Shown one piece after another: positions 24,489-31,985 of a stretch of DNA of 32,219 nt. Position 1 is the first letter of the stretch; the number at the start of each line of letters is the position of its first letter. The notes beneath the pieces were generated by a model. That model ran no database searches. It saw nothing but the letters and a program-made list of their open reading frames with translations, and was not told the origin of the DNA. The stretch comes from Lachnospiraceae bacterium UBA7026 (lineage in GTDB: Bacteria; Bacillota; Clostridia; Lachnospirales; Lachnospiraceae): NCBI GenBank assembly GCA_002494165.1, contig DLBH01000026.1:7965-40183 (forward strand). The letters run 5' to 3'. The translations under genes and the position numbers were made by a program.

Positions 24489-24851
24489 TTATCTACCTCC
24501 ATGGAATTTAGTTATCATTAAGTTGAAATATCTATCCTTATTCCGCTTAAACAACGGATAAAAATGCGGCCTTGCCACCATCTTCTTCGTTCCAGACTCT
24601 ACCATGCGGCCGTAGTACTTGCCCCATCCGACCAGGACGTCCTCGTCCTCCGGTTTACTGGTGAATGTATCAATCATGTGAGTATAACCGGCTTTGTGGA
24701 TGTTCGATCTGGGAGAAGGCAGTGACTTCAGGTCCTTGACGAAAGCGTCCGCTCCTGTCTGCAGGACTTCGCTCAGGTTGTCTGCCTTTTTTGCGTACTC
24801 TTTAAATATGTCATCCAGCTCTCTGAAAGACGCCTCGTTATTCAGTGCCAT
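24489..24851 (-). CDS. HK97 gp10-like tail completion protein
   Basis: 120 residues. The C-terminal VGWGKYYGRMVESGTKKMV followed by ARPHFYPLFKRNK is the hallmark of the HK97-gp10 family, which acts in joining tail to connector. The N-terminal half is a charged helix. The start has GAGGTGATC upstream, inside the preceding gene, and overlaps it by 14 bases. Confidence 0.88.
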   Translation of the reverse strand: MALNNEASFRELDDIFKEYAKKADNLSEVLQTGADAFVKDLKSLPSPRSNIHKAGYTHMIDTFTSKPEDEDVLVGWGKYYGRMVESGTKKMVARPHFYPLFKRNKDRYFNLMITKFHGGR

Positions 24852-25191
24852 CCGTGATCACCTCGGTCACATCAATGCTGAAATAGCTGTGGAAGTATCC
24901 CGGTGCGTCCTCCGCCTTGACATATTCATGATAAATGGTCGGATGCATTCCCGCATCATTCAGGGCCTTCTTCAGTGCGATCAGTGCACGGTCCCTTGGA
25001 CGCTTTGCCACGAAAGAGATCTGATAGGTGACCAGTTCCTCATAATCATCCCCGGATGCCATATTATCCTCCCAGATATAATCCCAGTAGGCTATCTTGG
25101 GCATGGCTTCCTTCGATTCGATGAACTGTTCACCCTCTCCGACCGGGATATGCAGAGAGTGGAGCATTGTACTTAATTCCTGTTTCGTCAT
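24838..25191 (-). CDS. Putative tail terminator / tail completion protein
   Basis: 117 residues. No signature I can name with certainty. The mixed alpha/beta pattern (VTYQISFVAKRPRDRALIA, then FHSYFSIDVTEVI) and its place between head-closure and gp10-like genes fit a tail terminator, which caps the tube. It starts as ATGA over the preceding stop, with GAGGTGAT upstream. Confidence 0.6.
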   Translation of the reverse strand: MTKQELSTMLHSLHIPVGEGEQFIESKEAMPKIAYWDYIWEDNMASGDDYEELVTYQISFVAKRPRDRALIALKKALNDAGMHPTIYHEYVKAEDAPGYFHSYFSIDVTEVITDGTE

Positions 25192-25565
25192 TCTATCACC
25201 TCATATTGCACTTCCGGACTGACCAGTGTCAGCTCTGTCTCCGGATAGCCCTGGATACTAATCACGTGGGCCGCATTGAACACCTTGTGCTGGACTCCAT
25301 TGATAAAACAGACGCAATCGGAATCGATGCCGTCCCATTGCGGGATAGCGATCTTCTTCGTCAGTTCCGTGTCAGCCTGTTCAAAGGTCAGCCTGGTCTG
25401 ATCATAGATTGCCAGTTCTCTGTAGCCGATCGGGCCGATGTTACGTGCTTGTATCTTCCTCTCGGGAAAGTCCGGAGCGTCTTCATCCGCCACAGACACG
25501 ATGTCATAAAGAGTAAGGCATCCGTCATTATAGGTCGGCATGATCTGTGCTTTTCCTAGGTTCAT
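25188..25565 (-). CDS. Head closure / head-tail joining protein
   Basis: 125 residues. MNLGKAQIMPTYNDG, the aromatic and beta-rich body and the C-terminal VFNAAHVISIQGYPETELT agree with the head-tail joining (head closure) family. These proteins seal the connector after packaging. The start overlaps the connector stop as ATGA, so translation is coupled. Identity rests on both weak similarity and order. Confidence 0.68.
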   Translation of the reverse strand: MNLGKAQIMPTYNDGCLTLYDIVSVADEDAPDFPERKIQARNIGPIGYRELAIYDQTRLTFEQADTELTKKIAIPQWDGIDSDCVCFINGVQHKVFNAAHVISIQGYPETELTLVSPEVQYEVIE

Positions 25566-25846
25566 TCGGATGCCACCTCCCCGCCAAGCTGCCAGCTTAA
25601 GATATTAGCCTGCCATGCCGGTTCGAACTCTTCATATCTGTGATACAGTTCATAGTAGACCGCGTTCTCCAGAAGTTCCCTGCCTTGTAAGTCGCTCTCC
25701 ACATCAAAGTTACTTCCCAGCAGGAAAACCAGACGGGCATAGCATTTATCTATGGCCCGTCCGATGGTCTCATCTGACTGATAGGGAGGGATCTGAAAAT
25801 CAGTCCGGATCTCAGTGATTAAAGCTGTCCTCTGTTCTGCTGTCAT
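25562..25846 (-). CDS. Head-tail connector (gp6-like adaptor)
   Basis: 94 residues, mostly helical. ETIGRAIDKCYARLVFLLG and ENAVYYELYHRYEEFEPAW match the gp6-like connector family that docks below the portal ring. GGAGGG stands six bases before the ATG. It lies 16 bases after the end of the capsid extension frame. Confidence 0.8.
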   Translation of the reverse strand: MTAEQRTALITEIRTDFQIPPYQSDETIGRAIDKCYARLVFLLGSNFDVESDLQGRELLENAVYYELYHRYEEFEPAWQANILSWQLGGEVASE

Positions 25847-25862
25847 GTTCCGCCCTCCTCTG

Positions 25863-26255
25863 TCAGCTGTTGGACATTGTCAGGCCACTAAGATCATACC
25901 TCTGAATGAGATTGAATCGGCTTGTCCTCTGCATGACAACAAGTTTCTGCTTATCCTTGTCTGTGATCTTGAAGACGCCGTTTTTATCCGGATCATTGAT
26001 CAGCTCAACAAGGCCGGAGCCCTCGGACGGCTCGAGGCCTACAAGGACGCTGGTTGCATCAGCATCAATATTTGTAAATTTAACGGCAAGGAACCATCCT
26101 GCACCCCAGTCGCGTTTCAGCGTTCCAGATGTGACTTTATGTAAAGTTCCTGTAAATGCGCCATTAGATATAGATACCCCGGTCTGAAGGCTACTTGTCG
26201 TATGCCCCCAAAATTCAGTCTCAGCAGCTTCCGGGCTTACTGTGAGACCGGTCAA
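25863..26255 (-). CDS. Frameshift-encoded C-terminal extension of the major capsid protein
   Basis: 130 codons in the -1 frame, opening with a TTG that overlaps the capsid stop. There is no ribosome site before that TTG, and the slippery A AAC CCT lies exactly at the junction. I therefore read it as the tail of a 505-residue minor capsid form rather than a free protein. The sequence is beta-rich (LTGLTVSPEAAETEFWGH, WFLAVKFTNIDADATSVLVG) and would suit a surface decoration or Ig-like domain. Comparable minor capsid forms by frameshift are known in T7 and Lactobacillus phage A2. It could alternatively be a separate head protein made by coupled initiation. Confidence 0.72.
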   Translation of the reverse strand: MTGLTVSPEAAETEFWGHTTSSLQTGVSISNGAFTGTLHKVTSGTLKRDWGAGWFLAVKFTNIDADATSVLVGLEPSEGSGLVELINDPDKNGVFKITDKDKQKLVVMQRTSRFNLIQRYDLSGLTMSNS

Positions 26256-26272
26256 GGGTTTGTGACGGTCTC
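26244..26272 (-). promoter_or_regulatory. Candidate -1 frameshift signal at the end of the capsid gene
   Basis: Heptamer A AAC CCT (26261-26255) is in the correct register, directly before the TGA. GAGACCG-TCA (26272-26263) is complementary to TGA-C-CGGTCTC (26254-26244), with one bulged base, so the heptamer sits in the hairpin's eight-base loop. Confidence 0.65.
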
Positions 26273-27379
26273 AACAGTCGGAATGTAAGGAATGAGGTTT
26301 GTGATGTTGAATACAACTGCAGCGTCGTCATCGACCGCACGACCATTTCCATATACCTTAGCAACGATCAGGTCAGCATCGTCGATAGCCTTAGTCTCTT
26401 TGTATTCGTCAACCATTACGCCCTGGAATCCCATAGTGTAAAGGCCGGACATCGTGAAGATGCCTTTGCCACGAGTGACATTTGCGTCCTCGATGATCTC
26501 CATATTCAGGAATGCCTTGCTGACATATCCGCCGGAAATGGAGTCTCCATACAGAGCCGGATTGACATACTGATATCTGTCAAGCGGATTGCAAAGCAGA
26601 TATACCTTGTCTACCGGGCGGAGGCCGCCATGGCTAAGTGTTGCAAGAACAGGTCCCATCTGCTCCGGAGAGAATCCTGTGATTGTGGAAACAGTAGTCT
26701 TAGCAGTATGAGTGCCGTCCTGGTTGGTCTGGCCAATCTTCTTGGTCAGCCCGATAGGAGCAACTTTACCGTCGCCATCGATGTATCCCTGAACAATACC
26801 GTCCTGCATAGCCTCAGCAAGGATTGCAGTAAAGTATCTGTCAACATATCCAATCTCCAGATCGCGAATAGCTTTTGGGATTATGCAGAACGCATGGAGC
26901 TTGAATACGTCCATGTTGGTCGCTGTAATAGTTGCGGTCAGCTCAGCGGTCAGGGAGTCTGTGAGGTTGCCCCATACTGCAGCACCTGTCTTGGAAGCAA
27001 CGAGCCATTTCTTTACTCCAGCAGGTGCGAAATTGATCAGGCTTAAAATATTGGAAGCTTTCTTCACCTCGTTCAGTGTATAATCGATAGTCTCAACCGG
27101 GATAATATCGATCTGATCAGCAGTAACAGCCTGTTTTGCTCCAGCTTTCAGTCCGGTATAGAATTTCTTCTCGTTCGCGGACAGAGGACGGAAATTCTTT
27201 TTAGCATTGACCTTCTCTGCTTCTGCGTCTTTCAGGATTCTGTCAACGATGTCGGCATGCGCTGCCATAGCGATTTTCTCCATACCCTCAGCAATAGCAA
27301 GACCTTTGTCCTCTGCTTCATTGATGGAAGCAACAATGCTTTCCTGAAGCTCTTTAGGAATTTTGTTATCAATTCTCAT
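26252..27379 (-). CDS. Major capsid protein (HK97 fold)
   Basis: 375 residues. A helical N-terminal segment of about 80 residues acts like an internal scaffold (delta domain). The shell part follows, with VETIDYTLNEVKKASNILS, AAVWGNLTDSL, IPKAIRDLEIGYVDRYFTA and a C-terminal domain (MSGLYTMGFQGVMVDEYKE). It forms the icosahedral head. The gene order protease-capsid-connector supports the call. AAGGAGG lies seven bases before the ATG. The last codons contain a frameshift heptamer giving access to 130 more codons. Confidence 0.93.
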   Translation of the reverse strand: MRIDNKIPKELQESIVASINEAEDKGLAIAEGMEKIAMAAHADIVDRILKDAEAEKVNAKKNFRPLSANEKKFYTGLKAGAKQAVTADQIDIIPVETIDYTLNEVKKASNILSLINFAPAGVKKWLVASKTGAAVWGNLTDSLTAELTATITATNMDVFKLHAFCIIPKAIRDLEIGYVDRYFTAILAEAMQDGIVQGYIDGDGKVAPIGLTKKIGQTNQDGTHTAKTTVSTITGFSPEQMGPVLATLSHGGLRPVDKVYLLCNPLDRYQYVNPALYGDSISGGYVSKAFLNMEIIEDANVTRGKGIFTMSGLYTMGFQGVMVDEYKETKAIDDADLIVAKVYGNGRAVDDDAAVVFNITNLIPYIPTVETVTNP

Positions 27380-27391
27380 TTTTGTTCCTCC

Positions 27392-28171
27392 TTAGTGGTT
27401 AAAAAATGCGCCCCAACCGTATTCATCGGTGGACGCCTGTGCTTTTTCTTCTTTTTGTAATTCGGCAATTATTCTTTCAGCAACCTTGCCGGCGATCTCA
27501 TCAGAATCAATCAGATCAGTCGCTTCCAGCACTCCAATCTGGGATGTTGGCTCCAGTAATTTGTTCATGATCATTCCGAAGGCGGACTGTTTCGGTTCGT
27601 CTCCGTCATCTTCTTCTGCGATGTCGGTGGCGAATCCATATGCCTTTGCATCTTCCGGTAAAATCCATGTCTCTTTGTCCATGAGCTCCTTGATCTCATC
27701 TTCGGAGATGTTTGCGCTAAGCTTATAAGCCTCTACCGAAGCCTGCGTGATAGTCTCAAGGTCATCAGCCTGCTTCCGGAGTTCTTCAGAATTACCCATT
27801 GCCCAGGTCCATGCATTATGGACCATCAGCAGGGACGCAGGGGACATAACTCTCTTGCTGCCGGCCATGAACACGACAGAGGCAGCGGAGCATGCAAAGC
27901 CGTCACAGATTGTTGTGACGTTCTTGCCGCTGCTTCGAAGCGTATTGTAGATGGCCAGACCCTCTGAAACATCGCCGCCATATGAATTGATATGGACATT
28001 GATATTACTAACCGTGACGGCCTTTAATTCATTCACGATGTTGTATGCGGACCTGTCAGGGTCATCTTCCAACCACTGCCCGTATGTAGAGATGTCTCCG
28101 AAGATATAAAGGTCTGCAGAATCAGACTCTTTATTCTCCACCAGGCTGTAATACCTTTTGGGTTCCTTCAT
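27392..28171 (-). CDS. Head maturation protease, ClpP-type
   Basis: 259 residues. ClpP-like motifs: INSYGGDVSEGLAIYNTL, GFACSAAS with nucleophile S95, and LLMVHNAW with H118. The third triad position (Asp in ClpP) aligns with E167 in KETWILPEDAKAYGF, as in several phage homologues. It trims the scaffold segment of capsid subunits before expansion. GGAGGAG precedes the start, which lies 41 bases inside the portal gene. The C-terminal acidic tail (about 185-259) lies outside the protease core and may bind the scaffold. Confidence 0.92.
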   Translation of the reverse strand: MKEPKRYYSLVENKESDSADLYIFGDISTYGQWLEDDPDRSAYNIVNELKAVTVSNINVHINSYGGDVSEGLAIYNTLRSSGKNVTTICDGFACSAASVVFMAGSKRVMSPASLLMVHNAWTWAMGNSEELRKQADDLETITQASVEAYKLSANISEDEIKELMDKETWILPEDAKAYGFATDIAEEDDGDEPKQSAFGMIMNKLLEPTSQIGVLEATDLIDSDEIAGKVAERIIAELQKEEKAQASTDEYGWGAFFNH

Positions 28172-29411
28172 AACGCTTTCTCCTCCTTTCCTTATGCTTG
28201 CTGGTCGTCTTCTGGTTTCTATTACTGAACTCTTCAGCGGCTGGGTCTTCAGCGGCTTCTGCAGAGCCGCCTTCCCCCAGGCCTTCCGTTGTGTAATTCT
28301 TCGTTAATGCCCTGGCCTGTGACCATTCAGTATTCAGGGCTTCATAGCCTACAGATTCACGGATCTCATCAAAGTTGAATCCGATTCCCCGGAGCTTATC
28401 CAGGCTGTTGGCTGAGTCAATAAGGTCCACATGTTTAAACCTTGCCATCCATACGAAAGCACGTTCGCCTCTGACATAGTCCCTCTCTCCGACTATCTTG
28501 GAATTGAGGCTATCGGAGATCACTTCCGCGATCGGCTGGACAGCATAGGTGATAAACTCATTCGTTGCGTCAGATTTCTCTGTGATCTTCCCGTTAAAAA
28601 CATCAATCGGGATGTCATAGGACATGGCGCACTGGTTATTGATCTCTTCTGCCATGTTCTTTAATTCATTGATCGGGACGGCTGACTTCGTGTCCATGTA
28701 CTCCAGGGACGTGCCTTCCGTCTCGCGGATGATGGTGACTTCATTACTCTCTAGCTGACTCTTTAACTTACTGATAACCTGGTCTATGGTCAGGATGACA
28801 TCTTTGCCGTCCTCTCCTTTTGACCGGAATGACATGTTTGCAGCCACCTTGTATTTCAGTCGCGGGGTAGCTGTGACCGCTGCCATCTTGTTCAGTGCAG
28901 CCAGGGCATCATTGTAAGCGCCCAGTACAGAGTCCCGGAACAGCCGCAGCCTTGGATTGCTGTGCCTCAGATGTATGACATCGTCAGACAGGAAAGCACG
29001 GTTCAGTGATACGGTATCGATGCCATCCGTCACCGTCACATTCGTATACACCTTCTGGTACAGCACCTGGTTCGTTGCCACATAATTCTCCGCCATGTAG
29101 TACATGCCGTTTCGCATACGGACTACGACGCAATCGCCTTCTTTCAGAAGTTTCCGAGTGACTCCATACCAGAAGTCAGTCCCGGTCTGGTTGTCATTCG
29201 GCCGTATGTTCAGCCGGTAATAACTGGAATCCCTTCTGCGTTCGTGTCCTGTCGACAGAACAATCTCCGACTTGGCTATGGCATTGGCGATCATATTGAC
29301 TGCCTTCTCTTCTGCCAGCTTTGCCAGCTGGATCTGATTCAATTTGACGGCAATCACATCAAGGATGTCCGTCACCTCTCCACTTTTGTCTCGGAATAAC
29401 CACTCAAACAT
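28131..29411 (-). CDS. Portal protein (HK97 type)
   Basis: 426 residues of the Phage_portal family. Typical parts: FWYGVTRKLLKEGDCVVV, DVIHLRHSNPRLRLFRDS, TSLEYMDTKSAVPINE and MSYDIPIDVFNGKITEKSD with a following ATNEFITYAVQPIAEVI. Twelve copies form the ring through which DNA is packaged. A charged C-terminal tail (ARALTKNYTTEGLG, then a basic stretch) follows the core. The start overlaps the large terminase gene by eight bases and the end overlaps the protease gene by 41. Confidence 0.93.
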   Translation of the reverse strand: MFEWLFRDKSGEVTDILDVIAVKLNQIQLAKLAEEKAVNMIANAIAKSEIVLSTGHERRRDSSYYRLNIRPNDNQTGTDFWYGVTRKLLKEGDCVVVRMRNGMYYMAENYVATNQVLYQKVYTNVTVTDGIDTVSLNRAFLSDDVIHLRHSNPRLRLFRDSVLGAYNDALAALNKMAAVTATPRLKYKVAANMSFRSKGEDGKDVILTIDQVISKLKSQLESNEVTIIRETEGTSLEYMDTKSAVPINELKNMAEEINNQCAMSYDIPIDVFNGKITEKSDATNEFITYAVQPIAEVISDSLNSKIVGERDYVRGERAFVWMARFKHVDLIDSANSLDKLRGIGFNFDEIRESVGYEALNTEWSQARALTKNYTTEGLGEGGSAEAAEDPAAEEFSNRNQKTTSKHKERRRKRYEGTQKVLQPGGE

Positions 29412-31068
29412 AAACTACTGTCTCCTTCAACAGATCAGCGGAAAACTCCGCGACCACATAAGCCATAAAACCATCATTTTTCCTCAACTTTGGCTCAATC
29501 TTAATAAACTGCGTGTTCCCATATTTATCGACCTGTGTGCCGGTATTCTGCGTGTACCAGCGCATGATCGCTGAATCTCCGTAATCTATCCTGTGCTCGG
29601 AGAATAATTTTTCTATCGTCGGGGCAATGATCCCGCATGCAGAACCAATCTTCCTGATCAGGCGGACCACTCCGTTCGGGTTCTCCCTGGATTCGATAGA
29701 AATGCCCCTGTCTTCAAATTCAGTCTTGAAGAGCGTATATCGGTAGGTGTCCATGCAGATCTTGACTACCACATAGTCGCTCATAACTTCCTCACACCAG
29801 TCAATCATCTGATCAACAGGGATTACCGGAGCCACTACGACCTCAAAATCACGGAAACCGTCGGTCCCTGCGTTCCCGATGGGAAACTTGATACTCTTCA
29901 GGAACGGGCTTTCGGAACAGATCCATGTCTGCTGGCGCCACTTGTGGTTATCGTTATTGTCTATCGTAAGCACTCCGGCAGAAGCAAAGTCCCGCACATC
30001 GGCATAGTCAATTCCGATGACAGCCAGCTTACCCTTCGTGTCCTGGGACTTTCTAGGAACCTTCCGTTCCTGGTCTTCAAAAGAGCATGCCAGGATATTT
30101 TTCCAGCTGGTAACAGCACTGACTTCTTTGACCTGCGGCAGATTACACCGCTTCGTGATGTATTCCGCCCACTTTTCCGGGTCACCCTTGGCCTTGATAT
30201 AGCCTCTCTTGATGGCCTTCTGCAGCATCGGCAGATATTCCATGGAAGGATTGGCTTTATGCATGGCCGTTTCATCCCCGGCTTCTGATTCCTTGTCAAG
30301 CCGGCATAAAAACGGGAAAATTCCAAGCGGATTCGGTTCGCCGTTCAGGATCCGGCCGCAATCGTCCAGAAGTTTGTCCAGCGGCCCCTCACGAACATAA
30401 CCATTCGTGGTGATGATGATCTCCCGGAAGTGTCTTTTCTTACCTTCAGAAGATTCAAAGACATTAACGGCGTCGTTATTTTCATAGGCATGATACTCAT
30501 TAAAGAAAATACAGCCCGGCGCCTTTCCATCCTTGGTGGAAGCATTGCTGGTGTTGTACCGCAAAATCGAGCTGGTCTCCAGGTTTTCAATGATTTCCTT
30601 CGTAACGCGGAACTTTCCCTTGAACTTGCTGTTCCTGGACAGCTTGTTATAGACAACATTGAACGTGTCCTTAATCTGCTGTTCGGAATTGGCGATCAGC
30701 TCCACATGATACTCAGGAATCCCATAGAGCGGAGTCTGGAAGAAGTTCGCCAGGGGAGCCATGAGGCCGTCCTTGCCATTGCCACGGCCCATAAGGATGA
30801 CGATCTCCGGGAAGACCGGTTCATCATCCGAGACCGTGTACATAAAGAAGAAAGCTATGAGAAACTTTTGGTATAAAAAAAGCGGGTAGAAATTATTTTC
30901 GATGTACTGCAGGCAGTTCCTGTAGGTGTCTTCATCGAAATAAATATCTTTCCGCTTCAATGTTGGCTTTATGATGTTTTTAATTAACAATTGTCGGTCA
31001 CGGTTAATCCATTCCGGATGATCTTTGGCGTACTGGAGATAGTCATCTATTTCCTTACAGATAATCAT
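29404..31068 (-). CDS. terL: Terminase large subunit
   Basis: 554 residues: an N-terminal packaging ATPase and a C-terminal RNase-H-like nuclease. The Walker A loop reads GRGNGKD (94-100), with Asp where Ser/Thr is usual. Walker B reads CIFFNEYHAYEN, with N190 before catalytic E191, where most have Asp. The coupling motif is IITTNGYVREG. Nuclease acidic residues include D354 in IGIDYADVRDF and the later IDYGDSAIMRWY. The start overlaps the small subunit by 14 bases with little ribosome-site signal, so coupled translation is likely. With HNH and P27-type small subunit this is the usual cos-packaging set. Confidence 0.93.
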   Translation of the reverse strand: MIICKEIDDYLQYAKDHPEWINRDRQLLIKNIIKPTLKRKDIYFDEDTYRNCLQYIENNFYPLFLYQKFLIAFFFMYTVSDDEPVFPEIVILMGRGNGKDGLMAPLANFFQTPLYGIPEYHVELIANSEQQIKDTFNVVYNKLSRNSKFKGKFRVTKEIIENLETSSILRYNTSNASTKDGKAPGCIFFNEYHAYENNDAVNVFESSEGKKRHFREIIITTNGYVREGPLDKLLDDCGRILNGEPNPLGIFPFLCRLDKESEAGDETAMHKANPSMEYLPMLQKAIKRGYIKAKGDPEKWAEYITKRCNLPQVKEVSAVTSWKNILACSFEDQERKVPRKSQDTKGKLAVIGIDYADVRDFASAGVLTIDNNDNHKWRQQTWICSESPFLKSIKFPIGNAGTDGFRDFEVVVAPVIPVDQMIDWCEEVMSDYVVVKICMDTYRYTLFKTEFEDRGISIESRENPNGVVRLIRKIGSACGIIAPTIEKLFSEHRIDYGDSAIMRWYTQNTGTQVDKYGNTQFIKIEPKLRKNDGFMAYVVAEFSADLLKETVVYV

Positions 31069-31363
31069 CCTTGGATGCCGCCAGGACAGGCGTTCTCAGG
31101 TCGAGCTTGTCGAGGATCTGCAGCATAACCGTTGTCTCCCGCTGCAGGTCACTGACTGATGGATTTGCAATGGTCTTTGAGTGGCCGTTCCCGGTTTTGA
31201 CCGTGATACGGATGCCACTTTCTTCGATGTCCTTCCCCAGACGCTCTTTGACACGCCAGTGTGTCATGTAAGTCTCGACCAGGTCCACACAGTAATCCGT
31301 GACCTTGTTCTGTGCTTTCAGCTGATCAAGCAGGGATTCCTTGATTTTTTCCTCTGTTGTCAT
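31055..31363 (-). CDS. terS: Terminase small subunit (P27 family)
   Basis: 102 residues. A helical N-terminus and the C-terminal NPSVSDLQRETTVMLQILDK, with LRTP after it, match the P27 small terminase family, which recognises the packaging site. The ATG at 31363 has GAGAGGTG about seven bases upstream. A GTG three codons earlier was rejected because it lies on that site. Confidence 0.85.
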   Translation of the reverse strand: MTTEEKIKESLLDQLKAQNKVTDYCVDLVETYMTHWRVKERLGKDIEESGIRITVKTGNGHSKTIANPSVSDLQRETTVMLQILDKLDLRTPVLAASKDDYL

Positions 31364-31419
31364 CTTCGTCACCTCTCTTAACTATCCCTTTTACCTGTTA
31401 CATGCAGAATTTCTCCGGA

Positions 31420-31490
31420 GTCTAGCCCCCACGCCCGCTCCTCCGCAAAAAATTTTCACCGAGAATTGACCGGGGGGATTCTCACCACAT
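31420..31490. other. Candidate cos (packaging) region between HNH and terS
   Basis: GAGAAT (31461-31466) and ATTCTC (31478-31483) flank TGACCGGGGGG. An A/T tract (AAAAAATTTT, 31447-31456) and a CG-rich segment are next to it. In HK97-type Firmicutes phages the cohesive end commonly lies here, next to HNH and small terminase, with a run of G/C. The exact cut cannot be read from sequence. The remaining 31364-31481 gap shows no gene. Confidence 0.4.
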
Positions 31491-31823
31491 CTCACGCGTG
31501 GCCGGCTGCTTCTTTTTCGCGCGTGTGAAGAATTTGTCCACTGTTCGGCCGTGTCTCTCGTTATGGCAGCGGTCGCACAAGCTGACCAGATTGTCCATGT
31601 CGAGCGCCAGCTCAGGACAGTCGGCCAGCTCCTTGATGTGATGAACACAAGTCGCACGGTTGAGATGTATCTCCCATCCATGCAGCTGTCTTCCTTCTTT
31701 GTTGGCCTTAGTGATCCTTCGTCTGCAGTCCTGGCATTCGAAGTGGTCACGCTTTAATACCTGCATTCTCTTTGCCTGCCACGCACCTGAGTGGTAGAAC
31801 TTATGTTTCTCTTTCTCTGTCAT
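31482..31823 (-). CDS. HNH endonuclease
   Basis: 113 residues. Zinc-binding C30-x2-C33 and C83-x2-C86 bracket the nuclease core, with H61-H62 (CVHHIKEL), N78 (DMDNLVSLC) and H87/H91 (RCHNERHGR). HNH proteins at this place work with the terminase in cutting DNA at cos, as shown for HK97 and related phages. AGGTGAT lies six bases before the ATG. It is the first gene of the late morphogenesis operon seen here. Confidence 0.92.
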   Translation of the reverse strand: MTEKEKHKFYHSGAWQAKRMQVLKRDHFECQDCRRRITKANKEGRQLHGWEIHLNRATCVHHIKELADCPELALDMDNLVSLCDRCHNERHGRTVDKFFTRAKKKQPATREMW

Positions 31824-31841
31824 GATGCTATCACCTGTCGC

Positions 31842-31870
31842 AAAAGAAAGGCGGATCTTCGCGACCCGCC
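31842..31870 (-). terminator. Terminator upstream of the packaging genes
   Basis: On the minus strand GGCGGGTC pairs with GATCCGCC (stem with one G-T wobble, loop GCGAA; 31870-31850), followed by TTTCTTTT. It stands between the regulator gene and HNH, only 19 bases from the HNH start. I see no gene and no clear promoter in 31871-31985. Confidence 0.75.
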
Positions 31871-31985
31871 CGGCATGACTTGTATAGCGCTCTCGCCATG
31901 CGCGTGAGGAGGGTATGTATGAAAGTGTTTAGCCAACTCTGTACAATATCAATATAGCATTTATTCTTTTCCCCGGTGTATCATC

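Noticed and set aside
26253..26255. Independent TTG start for the 130-codon frame
   Set aside because: No ribosome site upstream, and a correctly phased slippery heptamer lies exactly there, so frameshifting explains it better.
31831..31899. 22-codon minus-strand frame before HNH
   Set aside because: It runs through the terminator stem and has no ribosome site.
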